Part shown: piece after piece, positions 45,324-54,528 of the stretch
How positions within the stretch are numbered: the first letter of the stretch is position 1
Layout of the letters: every line of letters begins with the position of its first letter
NCBI GenBank assembly: GCA_963707875.1
Contig: CAVPRU010000001.1
Coordinates: 1,116,001-1,180,000 of the forward strand
DNA length: 64,000 nt
Reading direction: 5' to 3'
Source of the DNA: SZUA-320 sp963707875
GTDB taxonomy: Bacteria; Gemmatimonadota; Gemmatimonadetes; Gemmatimonadales; GWC2-71-9
Position numbers and translations under genes: made by a program
Notes under the pieces: model-generated
Told to the model about the DNA's origin: nothing
Seen by the model: the letters and a program-made list of their open reading frames with translations, nothing else
Database searches by the model: none

Positions 45324-47279
45324 AATCCCCGCCACAGATTGTTGCTGCGGTCGATGTCGGGAAACAGGTGCTCGGGGTCGATCTCCACGCTGGCCACCGG
45401 TGAGGGGATCGTCAACTCGTAGCGCCGGGCGCCCGACAGCCAGACCTCCACCGGAATCTCATAGCGCTGGGTCCCACCCCCAGGCCGCCGAACGGCCAAC
45501 CGGACCGGCATCGGGGCCAATCCCAGATCCTCGATCACGATGGTGGTGGAATCTCCTCGAACGGTGACCTCGGCCACCGCCTGATCGAGGGTCCAGGTCT
45601 CCCACCACCAGGTCCGCCAGAACCACCAGAGATCCTGGCCGGCCGCCTCGTTGAAGGTGTTGAAGAGGTCCCAGGGGGCGGGATGCCTGCCCGCCCACCG
45701 GCGCCCGTACTCCCGGAGACCGGTCATGAACCGCTGCTGACCGATCATGCCCCGCAGGGTGGCCATGTTGGTGGCCATCTTATCGTAACTGGCCACGCCG
45801 AAGGCACGGCTGTCGTACGGGTACTGGTCGCCGGGCCGCATCAGTTCGACTTCGCCCCCAGTCCGGGCAAACTCGAGGTAACCGTCACGCGTGATGCTCT
45901 CCCGGTCATAGTTCGGGAAGAAATCCCGCATCCCCTGGGCCTGGTTGTAGCGTGTCAGCCCCTCGTCCATCCAGGAGTAGCGCTTTTCGTCAGACCCCAC
46001 CTGCATCGGAAACCACATGTGGGCCAGCTCGTGCACCGTGACGGAATAGAGACTCAGGGTGTCTCGAGGGCCGCCGATGCAGGTGATCATCGGGTATTCC
46101 ATGCCGGAGCACGACGTCACGCCATCCACCGCGGAGGCCTGGTCCCAGGGATAGGGCCATAGCAGAGCGAGACAGGAACTCGATCGAGTGACGCGCGTAG
46201 ATCACCGACTGGTTCCAGGCCCAGGCCCGACGACTCGGCCGATAGAGGGTGTGGATCATCGACCTTTCCGCCAGCCGATTACCGTTCCGATCGCCCACCA
46301 CCGCTGCGGTGGCATCCCACAGGTAGTCTGCCGAGGTGCCGAAGGCGAAGTCGCGCACTCCGGTGGCCTCGAACCGCCAGGTCAGCGTGCCGTCCGTCCC
46401 CCGGACCGTCGCCCGGCCCGGGCCGCGCTCCGCTTCGGTCACGATGGCCACCGGGCTTCCCCCCTGCGATGCCTTGGCCAGTCGCTCCCGAACGACTGGT
46501 GTGAGGATGCTGTCGGCATTGGCCAGCACCCCGGTGGCCCCGATCAGCCAGCCTTCGGGAACCGTCAGCGCAACATGGTAGTCGGCGAACCCCATGTAGA
46601 ACTCGGCGTTCCCCAGGTACGGGTCGACTTGCCACCCGGAGAGATCGTCGTACACCGCGACCTGGGGGTACCAGTAGCTGATGAACAGCACTTCGCCATC
46701 GTCGCCCCCTCGAGGCCCACCGTCGGGCGCCACCTGGAACTCCCAGGCGAAAGCGAACTCGGCGCTGGCGCCCGGCCCGAGCGGGGTCGGCAGCCGGACC
46801 GCCAGCTTGGTCCCGTCAATCTGGTATCCGGATCCTGGACCTTCGGTCGCGGCGAGGGAGCTGTCCTGGGCCACCACCCGGGTGAGTGACATGCCTCCGG
46901 TGATCGGGACCACCCGGTTTCTCACCTCACCCGGGGCAAACAGGTTCTGGTAGAGATGGAAGAAGACGGTGCCGAGGGTGTCGGGAGAGTTGTTGTGGTA
47001 GCGCACGGTACCCCGACCCTCGAGTCGGCGGGTGACGGGGTCCAGTCGGGCGGACAGATCGTACTCGGCCCGTTGCTGCCAGTACGACGGGCCGGGCTGG
47101 CCGGTGCGAGTCCGGGTGCCCCGGGCAACCGCGCGGCGGAAGTCCGGGCTTTCGAAGGCGGGATACGGCCGAGGGCGGAGTTCGCGAAACGACTGCGCGC
47201 TGAGCGACCGAGACGCCGGACCCAGGGTCAGCGACGCGGCCAGCCAGCCGATCATCGGGATGCTACGGCGAAAGTTCAT
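45320..47279 (-). CDS. Exported M1-family metallopeptidase, one frame break
   Basis: Zinc aminopeptidase of the gluzincin type, about 652 residues after repair. The signal peptide ends RSLSAQ. The N-terminal beta domain includes RLEGRGTVRYHNNSPDTLG. One extra G near 46157 shifts the frame; corrected, the chain reads AMPYPWDQASAVDG and SGMEYPMI. The zinc site is HELAHMW with the distal Glu in DEGLTRY. GxMEN is replaced by GMEYP, as in related exported members. ATG 47279 has GGGAG upstream. Third gene of the porin/TM2/M1/VOC operon. Confidence 0.87.
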
Positions 47280-47304
47280 CACAGCTCCCTTGGTGGTCGA
47301 CCGG

Positions 47305-47685
47305 TCAACGCGGATCCGAACCGGCGGCCTCCTGCCGGCCCGGCTTGAGCAACAGACGTTCGGCAAAGTCGACCCGCTCCGAGAGTTCGGAAACTTCCCG
47401 GCGGAGGTGGTCCATCTCGTCCAGGATATCCTGGGTCACCTCACCGGGCATGACGGTACCCTCCACGTCCCATCGGGAAAGCCGCCGGCCGTCCACGTCG
47501 CGGAAGCTGCCCGCTGCAACGAGAATGGTGTCATACAGATACCAGACGCCCAGCCCGCCCAGGGTGCACAGCATCAGCAGGCCAGTGCCCACCTTGCCGA
47601 CGTAGAATCGGTGCGCACCGGCCCAGCCGAGCAGGACCGAGAGGGCGAAGGCGACGCCGCGGGACTTGTCTGATGGAGGAGTCAT
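47305..47685 (-). CDS. TM2-domain protein with C-terminal coiled coil
   Basis: 126 residues from ATG 47685. The TM2 pattern is clear: VAFALSVLLGWAGAHRFYVGK, then GLLMLCTLGGLGVWYLYDTILV, two helices joined by the conserved GAHRFY turn. The cytoplasmic tail has a short coiled coil (LRREVSELSERVDFAERLL). TM2 proteins have no settled bacterial function. It lies 22 nt after the porin gene and 25 nt before the M1 peptidase gene. Confidence 0.85.
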   Translation of the reverse strand: MTPPSDKSRGVAFALSVLLGWAGAHRFYVGKVGTGLLMLCTLGGLGVWYLYDTILVAAGSFRDVDGRRLSRWDVEGTVMPGEVTQDILDEMDHLRREVSELSERVDFAERLLLKPGRQEAAGSDPR

Positions 47686-47707
47686 GGGCCCTTCCCGAGG
47701 GAGAGGC

Positions 47708-48904
47708 CTAGAAACTAACCCTTCCGTCAAGCTGGAGCCGGTGAAGGACCCCTGAGAAGCCCGGCACCGGCAAGACCGACCAGACGATGTGGTGCCGGGC
47801 CTGAAGGGTCAATTCCCGCACCGGGCGCCAGGTAAACTGGAAGATCGTACCCTGCACATTGGTCCCTCCAAGGCCGAAGTCGCTGTAGCTGAACATCGAG
47901 AGCGCCGCCTCCCGTTCCAACCGAGCCCAGGCGGCGCCGATCGCCCAGTCGCCTCGCCGCCGCACCTGGCCCCACGACGCCCCGACCCAGATCCCCGAAT
48001 TATTGCTGCCGAGGGCGGTGTTCCGGGCCAGGTCGATGTAGCTCACCAGCGGCCGGCCCCCGACGCTGTCCACCGTCAGGCCGGCATTGAGACTGGCGAT
48101 CCGGAAGTCGTTGGCGAATTCGGCAAAGGGATCACCGGTCGCTGGGGTCAGCGGGGAACCGCCCTCGAGAAGCACCCCGCTCTTCGTCACCACGCTGTTG
48201 GAGATCACCAGTTCCCTGTTGCCGTTGGCCAGAGTGGCCATCGGCCGGATCTGGGTCCAGTGCATGAAGGCACCCGCCAAGTCGAGCCGGGTGCGCGGTG
48301 AAGGCGCCAGCTGCACCAGGGCCTGTCCCCCCAGCATCCAGGTGTCATCGCCTGACCGACTTTCCCGGAGGATCCACTGGTCGGTGCTCAGGGTCAGCTT
48401 CCGAACCAGACCTGCCGACCGCTCCAGCGCCACCAGCTGCTGTCGAAGCCCTTCGGGGGGCACCTCGTCGTCGTACACCAGTTCCGATCCGAGCAGAGCG
48501 GCGGGGCGATGGAACGGCATGCCGAACTTGCCGGCCGTGGCTTCAAACCGGCGAGAGGGATGCCACGTCAGGTAGGCCCGGTCGAGGGTGAACGGTTCGT
48601 TGACGAACCCGTTGCCCAGCGTCAGATTGGCGCTGGTCACTGCCCCGGGCGCCCCGGTGGCCATCCGGAATCCGGTGGTGAAGTGGTCGGAGATGGCAAT
48701 CGTGACCCCGGCCCGGAGCCGGATCCGCAGCCGCACCCGGTTGGGTTCGTCCCGCTGGAAGAACCCCTCTCCCCGGAGCCGGAAGTCCCCATTGAAGCTG
48801 GCCCGGTCGTACCACTTCGGGCCGGAGTCCTGGGCGTGCCCCACCACCGGGAGGGCCAGGCTGGCCAGCCCCAGAAGTGCTGCGAAGCGAAGCGGAGTCG
48901 ACAC
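47708..48904 (-). CDS. Putative outer-membrane porin
   Basis: 398 residues from GTG 48904, which has AAAGG 5 nt upstream; the signal peptide ends VVGHAQ. Strand-turn repeats (FNGDFRLRGEGFFQRDEPNR, VRLRIRLRAGVTIAISDHF, RAYLTWHPSRRFEATAGKFGMPF) and the final LHRLQLDGRVSF with terminal Phe are typical of a trimeric porin-like barrel of the putative_porin type. The transported solute is unknown. It leads an operon with TM2, M1 and VOC genes. Confidence 0.8.
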   Translation of the reverse strand: MSTPLRFAALLGLASLALPVVGHAQDSGPKWYDRASFNGDFRLRGEGFFQRDEPNRVRLRIRLRAGVTIAISDHFTTGFRMATGAPGAVTSANLTLGNGFVNEPFTLDRAYLTWHPSRRFEATAGKFGMPFHRPAALLGSELVYDDEVPPEGLRQQLVALERSAGLVRKLTLSTDQWILRESRSGDDTWMLGGQALVQLAPSPRTRLDLAGAFMHWTQIRPMATLANGNRELVISNSVVTKSGVLLEGGSPLTPATGDPFAEFANDFRIASLNAGLTVDSVGGRPLVSYIDLARNTALGSNNSGIWVGASWGQVRRRGDWAIGAAWARLEREAALSMFSYSDFGLGGTNVQGTIFQFTWRPVRELTLQARHHIVWSVLPVPGFSGVLHRLQLDGRVSF

Positions 48905-48936
48905 GGGGACCTTTCGTTGGAAGTCATGGGGACGCC

Positions 48937-48944
48937 CAATGATA
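48937..48944 (-). promoter_or_regulatory. -10-like element before the porin gene
   Basis: TATCATTG on the minus strand lies 32 nt ahead of GTG 48904, giving a leader of about 29 nt that includes the AAAGG ribosome-binding site. Confidence 0.35.
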
Positions 48945-49135
48945 GGCATCTCGACGAATGCCATGGTCACAAGAGGTTTTCGAAAGTGTAACAATCAGAT
49001 CCTGGCGACATCCCTCACTTCCGCAGGATGGCTCCAGTCCGGGGCGGGCGGCAGGTCTCACGCTGGCGAAAACGGGTTCGAACGTGTTGGATTCACTCGA
49101 CCACCGCCTTTCCAAATCGTCAGTCGGAGACCCCC

Positions 49136-50704
49136 ATGCCCTGCACCAGTTCATGCTGGCGATCGCTCCTGATCCTGTTCGTTGCGGCGACCCCCCTGGT
49201 GGCCCAGGGGCCGGACCCGGCGGCCGTCCGGCAGCAGATCCGGAGCTATCGCGAGGCCAATGAAGCCCGGATCCTGGGCGAACTCCGGGACCTGCTGGCC
49301 CTCCCGAACGTGGCCACCGACCTGGGGGACATTCAGCGGAACGCGCGCCACCTGGTGGGGCTGCTGGAGCAACGCGGGATCGCGGCCCGGATTCTGGACC
49401 TGGGGGATGCGCCGCCGGCAGTCTTCGGGGAGCTGAAGACGCCCGGAGCTACCCGCACCCTGGTGCTCTACGCTCACTTCGACGGACAGCCGGTCGATCG
49501 GACCAGGTGGGTGGGCGACCCGTGGACCCCGGTGCTGCGGTCAGCCGCCCTCCAGCACGGGGGCACCGAGATTCCCTGGCCGACGCCCGGGACCCGGGTG
49601 GATCCCGAAGCCCGGGTCTACGCCCGGTCGGCCAGCGACGACAAGTCACCGATCGTGGCCATGCTCACGGCGCTCGACGCGCTCCGCGCCTCCGGCACCC
49701 CGCTCTCGGTCAACCTCAAGTTCTTCTTTGAGGGTGAAGAGGAAGCCGGCTCCGACAACCTCCGCGCCATCCTCACCAAGTACGCCGACCTGCTGGCGGC
49801 CGACGCCTGGATCTTCTGCGACGGGCCGGTGCACCAGTCCCGGCAGCAGATGGTCACATTCGGCGTCCGCGGCGTGATCGGCCTCAACCTGACGGTGTAC
49901 GGCCCGACCCGGCCGCTGCACTCCGGGCATTACGGGAACTGGGCACCCAACCCGAACGTCCTCCTGTCCCATCTGATCGCCTCGATGCGCGACATGGATG
50001 GCCGGATCCTGGTCGATGGCTTCTATGACGATGTCCCGGCGCTGACCGCGGCGGACCGTCGTGCGCTGGCGAGCATCCCGCCGATGGATGACCAGCTCCG
50101 CCGGGAACTCGGTCTGGCCGCCACCGAGGCCGACAACGCCCCACTGATGGAGCGGATCATGCTCCCGGCGCTGAATGTCGGTGGGCTGGCGGGGGGACCG
50201 GCCGGCACCGGTGGCGCCAACCTGATCGGTACCGCCTCGAGCGCCTACATCGATCTCCGCCTGGTGCCCGACCAGACCCCGGCCCGGGTTCGGGAATTGA
50301 TCGAGGCCCACCTCACCCGGCAGGGCTTCCACGTCCTCCACACCGCCCCGGACAGTACCACGCGGGCCCGGTACACCAGGCTGGTGGAACTGCGGTGGAG
50401 TGATTCCGGATACCCCGCTGTCCGGACCCCGATGGACCTGCCCGTGAGTCAGGCCATCATTCGCACGGCGGAGCTCGCCCTCGGTGGACCGGTGGTCCAG
50501 ATGCCAACTTCGGGCGGCAGTCTGGGGCTGTACCACTTCAGCGAAGTCCTCCACGTCCCCCTGGTTTTCGTGCCGATCGTCAACCACGACAACAACCAGC
50601 ATGGCGAGAACGAGAATCTCCGGCTCCAGAACCTCTGGGACGGGATCGAGTTGCTCGGCGGCCTCATGGCCCGCTTGGGTCTTGAGTGGCGGGACGCGAC
50701 CTGA
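49136..50704 (+). CDS. Exported M20-family metallopeptidase
   Basis: Dinuclear zinc carboxypeptidase or dipeptidase, 522 residues. The signal peptide ends TPLVAQG. Ligand motifs in order: YAHFDGQPVD (His114, Asp116), SASDDK (Asp168/169), EGEEEAGS (catalytic Glu201 and metal Glu202), the HSGHYG dimerisation segment, and the C-terminal His in VNHDNNQHGENENL. ATG 49136 has GGAG upstream. In the same direction as the ECF operon that follows, but 67 bp apart with its own likely end at a short C5/G5 hairpin near 50705. Confidence 0.92.
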   Translation: MPCTSSCWRSLLILFVAATPLVAQGPDPAAVRQQIRSYREANEARILGELRDLLALPNVATDLGDIQRNARHLVGLLEQRGIAARILDLGDAPPAVFGELKTPGATRTLVLYAHFDGQPVDRTRWVGDPWTPVLRSAALQHGGTEIPWPTPGTRVDPEARVYARSASDDKSPIVAMLTALDALRASGTPLSVNLKFFFEGEEEAGSDNLRAILTKYADLLAADAWIFCDGPVHQSRQQMVTFGVRGVIGLNLTVYGPTRPLHSGHYGNWAPNPNVLLSHLIASMRDMDGRILVDGFYDDVPALTAADRRALASIPPMDDQLRRELGLAATEADNAPLMERIMLPALNVGGLAGGPAGTGGANLIGTASSAYIDLRLVPDQTPARVRELIEAHLTRQGFHVLHTAPDSTTRARYTRLVELRWSDSGYPAVRTPMDLPVSQAIIRTAELALGGPVVQMPTSGGSLGLYHFSEVLHVPLVFVPIVNHDNNQHGENENLRLQNLWDGIELLGGLMARLGLEWRDAT

Positions 50705-50771
50705 CCCCCTCCGGGGGCCCCCTCCTCACCCACGCAACCCTTTGCGGGGCCGCCGTGTCTGATGGATCGAC

Positions 50772-51341
50772 ATGGGAGGCCTCGCCATAGCCCGCCACCC
50801 GGCGGCCCCAAAGTCTCTTGTGAGCCGGGTGCTGGACGGCGACCCGGCCGCAGAGCGGGAACTCTACGACACTCACGTGGACCGGGTCTACCGGTTGTCC
50901 TATCGGATGACCACCGACCCTGCCCTGGCCGAGGAATACACCCAGGACACCTTCGTGCGGGTGTTCGACCGGCTGGCGGAGTTCCGGGGCGAGGCGGCCC
51001 TGTCGACCTGGATCACGTCGATTGCGATCTCGGTCGTCTACAACGGGATGCGGAAGATCAAGCGGTTGCGCGAGCGGGAGCGGGACCTGGAGACGGCGGA
51101 ACCGGTGGCCGCGCCGGAGCGACACGCCGACCCGGATCTCAAGGTCCGGCTGACCGAAGCGATCGATGCGCTTCCAACGGGATACAGGACGGTGTTCGTG
51201 ATGCACGACGTGGAGGGCTACACCCACCTGGAAATCGCCCAGGTCCTCGACATCCGCGAGGGCACCTCAAAGGCGCAGCTATTCCGGGCGCGAGCCAAGT
51301 TGCGGGATGCCCTCGCCGAATTTGAAGGAGCATGGACGTGA
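50772..51341 (+). CDS. ECF-family sigma factor of the HEAT-repeat operon
   Basis: 189 residues. Region 2: ALAEEYTQDTFVRVFDRLAEF and LSTWITSIAISVVYNGMRKIK; region 4: LPTGYRTVFVMHDVEG, THLEIAQVLDIREGTSKAQLF. Upstream, AAC at 50736-50738 and GTC at 50757-50759 (18 nt apart) resemble an ECF -35/-10 pair and could allow autoregulation; the implied transcript would start only about 5 nt before ATG 50772. It overlaps the anti-sigma gene by 10 nt. Confidence 0.88.
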   Translation: MGGLAIARHPAAPKSLVSRVLDGDPAAERELYDTHVDRVYRLSYRMTTDPALAEEYTQDTFVRVFDRLAEFRGEAALSTWITSIAISVVYNGMRKIKRLRERERDLETAEPVAAPERHADPDLKVRLTEAIDALPTGYRTVFVMHDVEGYTHLEIAQVLDIREGTSKAQLFRARAKLRDALAEFEGAWT

Positions 51342-51994
51342 ACGAAATCCATCCCCCCGATGATGACCAGTTCGAGCCGGTGGAGTTGCCGGAGGCGATC
51401 CGGGCCTTGGCCCGGGAGTACCACGCCCCCCCGGCCACCCCGAAGACCGAACTGTGGAACCGGATTCAGGTCGCCCGGGCCGACGGCACCAAGCCGGTCG
51501 TAGCGACCCAGCATATGGCTACGGCCTCGGCCCGACCCGTTGGACGGTGGATGGCGTGGGTCACGGGGATCGCGGCAATTCTGCTGGCCGGAATCGGCCT
51601 GGGACGCCTGTCGATGGTCGGCTCCCGGAACGCGGCCCCGGCCGCCTCCACCCGCGGCAGCGACGTGGTCTATGCCACTGCCATGGTCCAGCATCTGTCC
51701 CGGGCCGAGATCCTTCTGACCACGCTCCGGCTCGACCCAGCGAGCGGCGTCGGCCTGACCGGTCAGGCGAGGGACCTGCTGAGTTCGACCCGCCTGCTGC
51801 TCGACTCCAAAGCCGCAGTTGACCCGAAACTTCGGCGCCTGCTGGAAGACCTGGAACTGATCCTGGTCCAGGTGGCCCAACTGAGTGACGACCGGCTGGA
51901 TGAGGAGCTCGGGTTTATCACCGAAGGCCTTGCCCAGCGCAACGTATTGCCCCGGATTCGCACCGCCATTCCGGCGGGACCGGTCCGCCTGTAA
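51332..51994 (+). CDS. Probable anti-sigma factor
   Basis: 220 residues: a cytoplasmic N-terminal segment (about 1-70) with a helical ELWNRIQVARADG part, one membrane helix (WMAWVTGIAAILLAGIGLGRL), and a helical external domain (VQHLSRAEILLTTLRLDP, RRLLEDLELILVQVAQL). No zinc motif. Assigned by overlap with the sigma gene and topology. The external domain would be the place where the repeat proteins encoded downstream could act. Confidence 0.75.
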   Translation: MDVNEIHPPDDDQFEPVELPEAIRALAREYHAPPATPKTELWNRIQVARADGTKPVVATQHMATASARPVGRWMAWVTGIAAILLAGIGLGRLSMVGSRNAAPAASTRGSDVVYATAMVQHLSRAEILLTTLRLDPASGVGLTGQARDLLSSTRLLLDSKAAVDPKLRRLLEDLELILVQVAQLSDDRLDEELGFITEGLAQRNVLPRIRTAIPAGPVRL

Positions 51995-52006
51995 GGAGCC
52001 ATTGCC

Positions 52007-53730
52007 ATGTTTCGCACCACCAGACTGCTTGCCCTGCTGCTTGTCGCCCCCACCCTGACCGGTGCCGCTCAGATCGCCACCAGGCCGAGCCGTGAACCCG
52101 CGGTGGTCGCCCAGCGCGAAGTGGAGCGATCGCTCCGGATGGTCGAGCGGGACCTGTACCTGGTGCAGGGCCAACTGGTCCGGACCCGGGCGGGGATGCT
52201 CGCTCCCCGGGCCGAGTTGGCTCAGGTGCAGGACGAGTTGCGCCGCGCGATGCTGACCAACCAACTCGCGATGCTTGCTCCCCGGGCCGAGCTGGCTCAG
52301 GTGCAGGACGAGTTGCGCCGCGCCATGCTGACCGGCCGACTCGCCAGCACGAGGTCGTTCGTCACCGAACCGCCGGAGCCGGGGACCTCCGCAGGACCCG
52401 GGGGATTCGCTCTACCGGGCCGCGCGTCAGGCACTGAACGGGAACGACTACGGACGCGCCGTCGAACTGTTCCGATCTCTCGCGCAGTCGGTATCCCAGG
52501 TCGAACTATGTCCCGGACTCCTACTACTGGGAGGCCTACGGCCTCATGCGGCGGGGCAACGCCGAAGGCATGCGGGTAGCCGCCCGAGTCCTTCAGGAGC
52601 AGGCCACCCGGTTTCCGGAAGCCGCGACCCGCAGCAGCGGGGACGCCCGGGCCCTTGAAGCCCGGATCCGTGGCGAACTGGCCCGGCAGGGCGATGCCCG
52701 GGCGGCGGAACAGCTGGCATTGACGGCGGCACTCGCCGGTACCACCCCCATAGCGCCGCCCACCGCTCCCACCCCGATGAGCCCACCCCGGGCTCCAGCA
52801 CCCCCGGCGGGGCTGGTACCCGGCGTGCCACGGCAATCCCGATCGTCCTGCGGGGAGGATGACGATGTGCAGGTGGCGGCGCTCAACGCCGTGATGCAGA
52901 TGGACGACGCTCGAGCCATGCCGATCCTCAAGAAGGTCCTGGCCCGGCGGGACCCGGGCTCTACCTGCCTGCGACGAAAGGCGGTCTTCATCGTGTCGCA
53001 GGTCGAGGGGCGCGAGACCGAGGACATTCTCCTGTCCGCGGCCCGGACCGATCCGGATGCCGAGGTCCGGGAACAGGCGGTTTTCTGGCTCTCCCAGGTC
53101 GACAGTGAACGGGCGGTGGCCGCGCTCGACTCGATCCTGTTCTCCGCGAAGGAAGCTTCCCTCCAGGAGAAGGCGCTCTTCGCCCTGAGCCAGCATGAGA
53201 GTCCGACCGCCCATCGCGCGCTCCGGCGCTACGCGGAGCGGGCCGACCTGACCCCGGCGCTGCGGGAGAAGGCCATCTTCTGGCTGGGCCAGAGCGAAGA
53301 TCCGACTGACCAGGCGTATCTGATCACGCTGTATCCCAAGGTGACTGAAGTCGGGATCAAGGAACGGATCCTGTTCTCGGTAGGGCAGTCGGAGGGCCCT
53401 GGCGGGACCAAGTTCCTGACCGACGTCGCCCGCAACACCCGCGAGCCCATCGATCTTCGCAAGAAGGCCCTCTTCTGGATGGGCCAGCGGAGCGAGGCCA
53501 CCGGAGCGGAGATCGGGAGCCTGTACGGTACCTTTGCCGAACGCGAGATCAAGGAGCAGCTGATCTTCATCCTGTCCCAGATGGACGACAAGGCCGCGAT
53601 CGACAAGATGATCGACATCGCTCGGCGGGAGCCCGACAAGGAGCTCCGGAAGAAGGCCATCTTCTGGCTCAGCCAGTCCGACGATCCGCGAGTGGTTGAC
53701 GTGCTGACCGAGTTCCTGGAGAAGCCGTGA
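52007..53730 (+). CDS. Exported protein of tandem HEAT-like repeats with FWLxQ signature, two frame breaks
   Basis: Signal peptide (LTGAAQ), a coiled-coil N-terminal part with a duplicated 25-residue unit, a TPR-like bridge (DSLYRAARQALNGNDYGRAVE, SNYVPDSYYWEAYGL), a Pro-rich linker, then about nine repeats of 30-33 residues (QAVFWLSQVDSERAVAAL, KAIFWLGQSEDPTDQAYL, KALFWMGQRSEATG, KAIFWLSQSDDPRVVDVL). The consensus K/Q-A-x-F-x-L-S/G-Q recurs. The frame breaks near 52381 (GGGG for GGG) and 52488. Repaired length is about 574 residues. A periplasmic binding solenoid is inferred; no catalytic motif. Fourth-position partner overlaps its stop. Confidence 0.75.
52196..52345 (+). repeat. 75-bp tandem duplication
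   Basis: Two adjacent 75-bp units (52196-52270, 52271-52345) share 68 of 75 bases. Each encodes 25 residues beginning MLAPRAELAQVQDELRRA. The unit adds helix to the N-terminal coiled coil. Confidence 0.9.
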
Positions 53731-54479
53731 TGACCCGGACTGTCACCGCCCTGGCAGCGGCGCTGCTGCTGGCCGCCCCACCGACCGTGGCGCAGTCGCT
53801 GGCCAGCCGGATCGAGCAGGTGGGTACCGGAACCGTGCGGATGAGCTACGCTGCCAGGCGCGGGGTGTGCGGAGACGGCCAGAACATCCGGCGGTCGACC
53901 TCCCGCCGAGGGGAATGGGAATCCGATTGCGAACCGGGTCCGGTGCGGACCGTGGTCGAGGTGCGTGGGGGCCGGGTCACCGAGGTTCGAACGTATGTGG
54001 GTGGCAAGTGGCGCGGCGCGGGGGCCACCGATCTCGGGACGGTGAGCGCACCGTCCGCCGCCCGGTACTTTCTCGGCCTGGCCGGACAGGGCGACGGCAT
54101 CACGGGCGATGTCCTCTCCGCCGCAATCATGGCGGATAGCGCCGACAACACTCAGCCGCTGCTCCGGCTGGCACGCGACCCTGCCGTCCCGAAGGGTACC
54201 CGCCGTCAGGCGGTCTTCTGGTTGAGCCAGGAGGCCGGCGATATCGCGGCCCGTGGACTTGCCGAGTTGGTGGGTGACGCCGCCGAAGACCAGGACGTCA
54301 GGAAACAGGCGGTCTTCGCGCTGAGCCAGCTGGACGGCGACCAGAGCGTGCCCGCCCTGATCCGCGTGGCCCGGACCGACCGGGACCCCGTCATCCGGAA
54401 GCAGGCCATCTTCTGGCTGGGTCAGTCGGAAGACCCCCGGGCACTGGGGCTGATCGAAGAGTTGCTTGCGCGGCCCTGA
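53730..54479 (+). CDS. Second exported FWLxQ-repeat protein
   Basis: 249 residues. The start overlaps the previous stop (GTGATG; ATG 53730, GTG 53727 possible). Signal peptide ends PTVAQ. An N-terminal domain with two Cys (RGVCGDG, ESDCEPG) precedes about four repeats like those of the upstream protein (QAVFWLSQEAGDIAARGL, QAVFALSQLDGDQSVPAL, QAIFWLGQSEDPRALGLI). The shared signature shows the two genes arose from one repeat family. Final gene of the sigma/anti-sigma/repeat operon. Confidence 0.78.
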   Translation: MTRTVTALAAALLLAAPPTVAQSLASRIEQVGTGTVRMSYAARRGVCGDGQNIRRSTSRRGEWESDCEPGPVRTVVEVRGGRVTEVRTYVGGKWRGAGATDLGTVSAPSAARYFLGLAGQGDGITGDVLSAAIMADSADNTQPLLRLARDPAVPKGTRRQAVFWLSQEAGDIAARGLAELVGDAAEDQDVRKQAVFALSQLDGDQSVPALIRVARTDRDPVIRKQAIFWLGQSEDPRALGLIEELLARP

Positions 54480-54487
54480 GTGTGGCT

Positions 54488-54528
54488 GCATGATTGACTG
54501 ACCCGCCCTGCCCCGGAGTCAATCATGC
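54488..54528 (+). promoter_or_regulatory. 12-bp inverted repeat covering the start codon of the next gene
   Basis: GCATGATTGACT (54488-54499) and AGTCAATCATGC (54517-54528) are perfect complements with a 17-nt loop. The right arm contains ATG 54525, and half of the GGAG ribosome-binding site (54515-54518). In a read-through transcript the hairpin would hide the start. It could also be a DNA operator or weak terminator. Confidence 0.6.
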
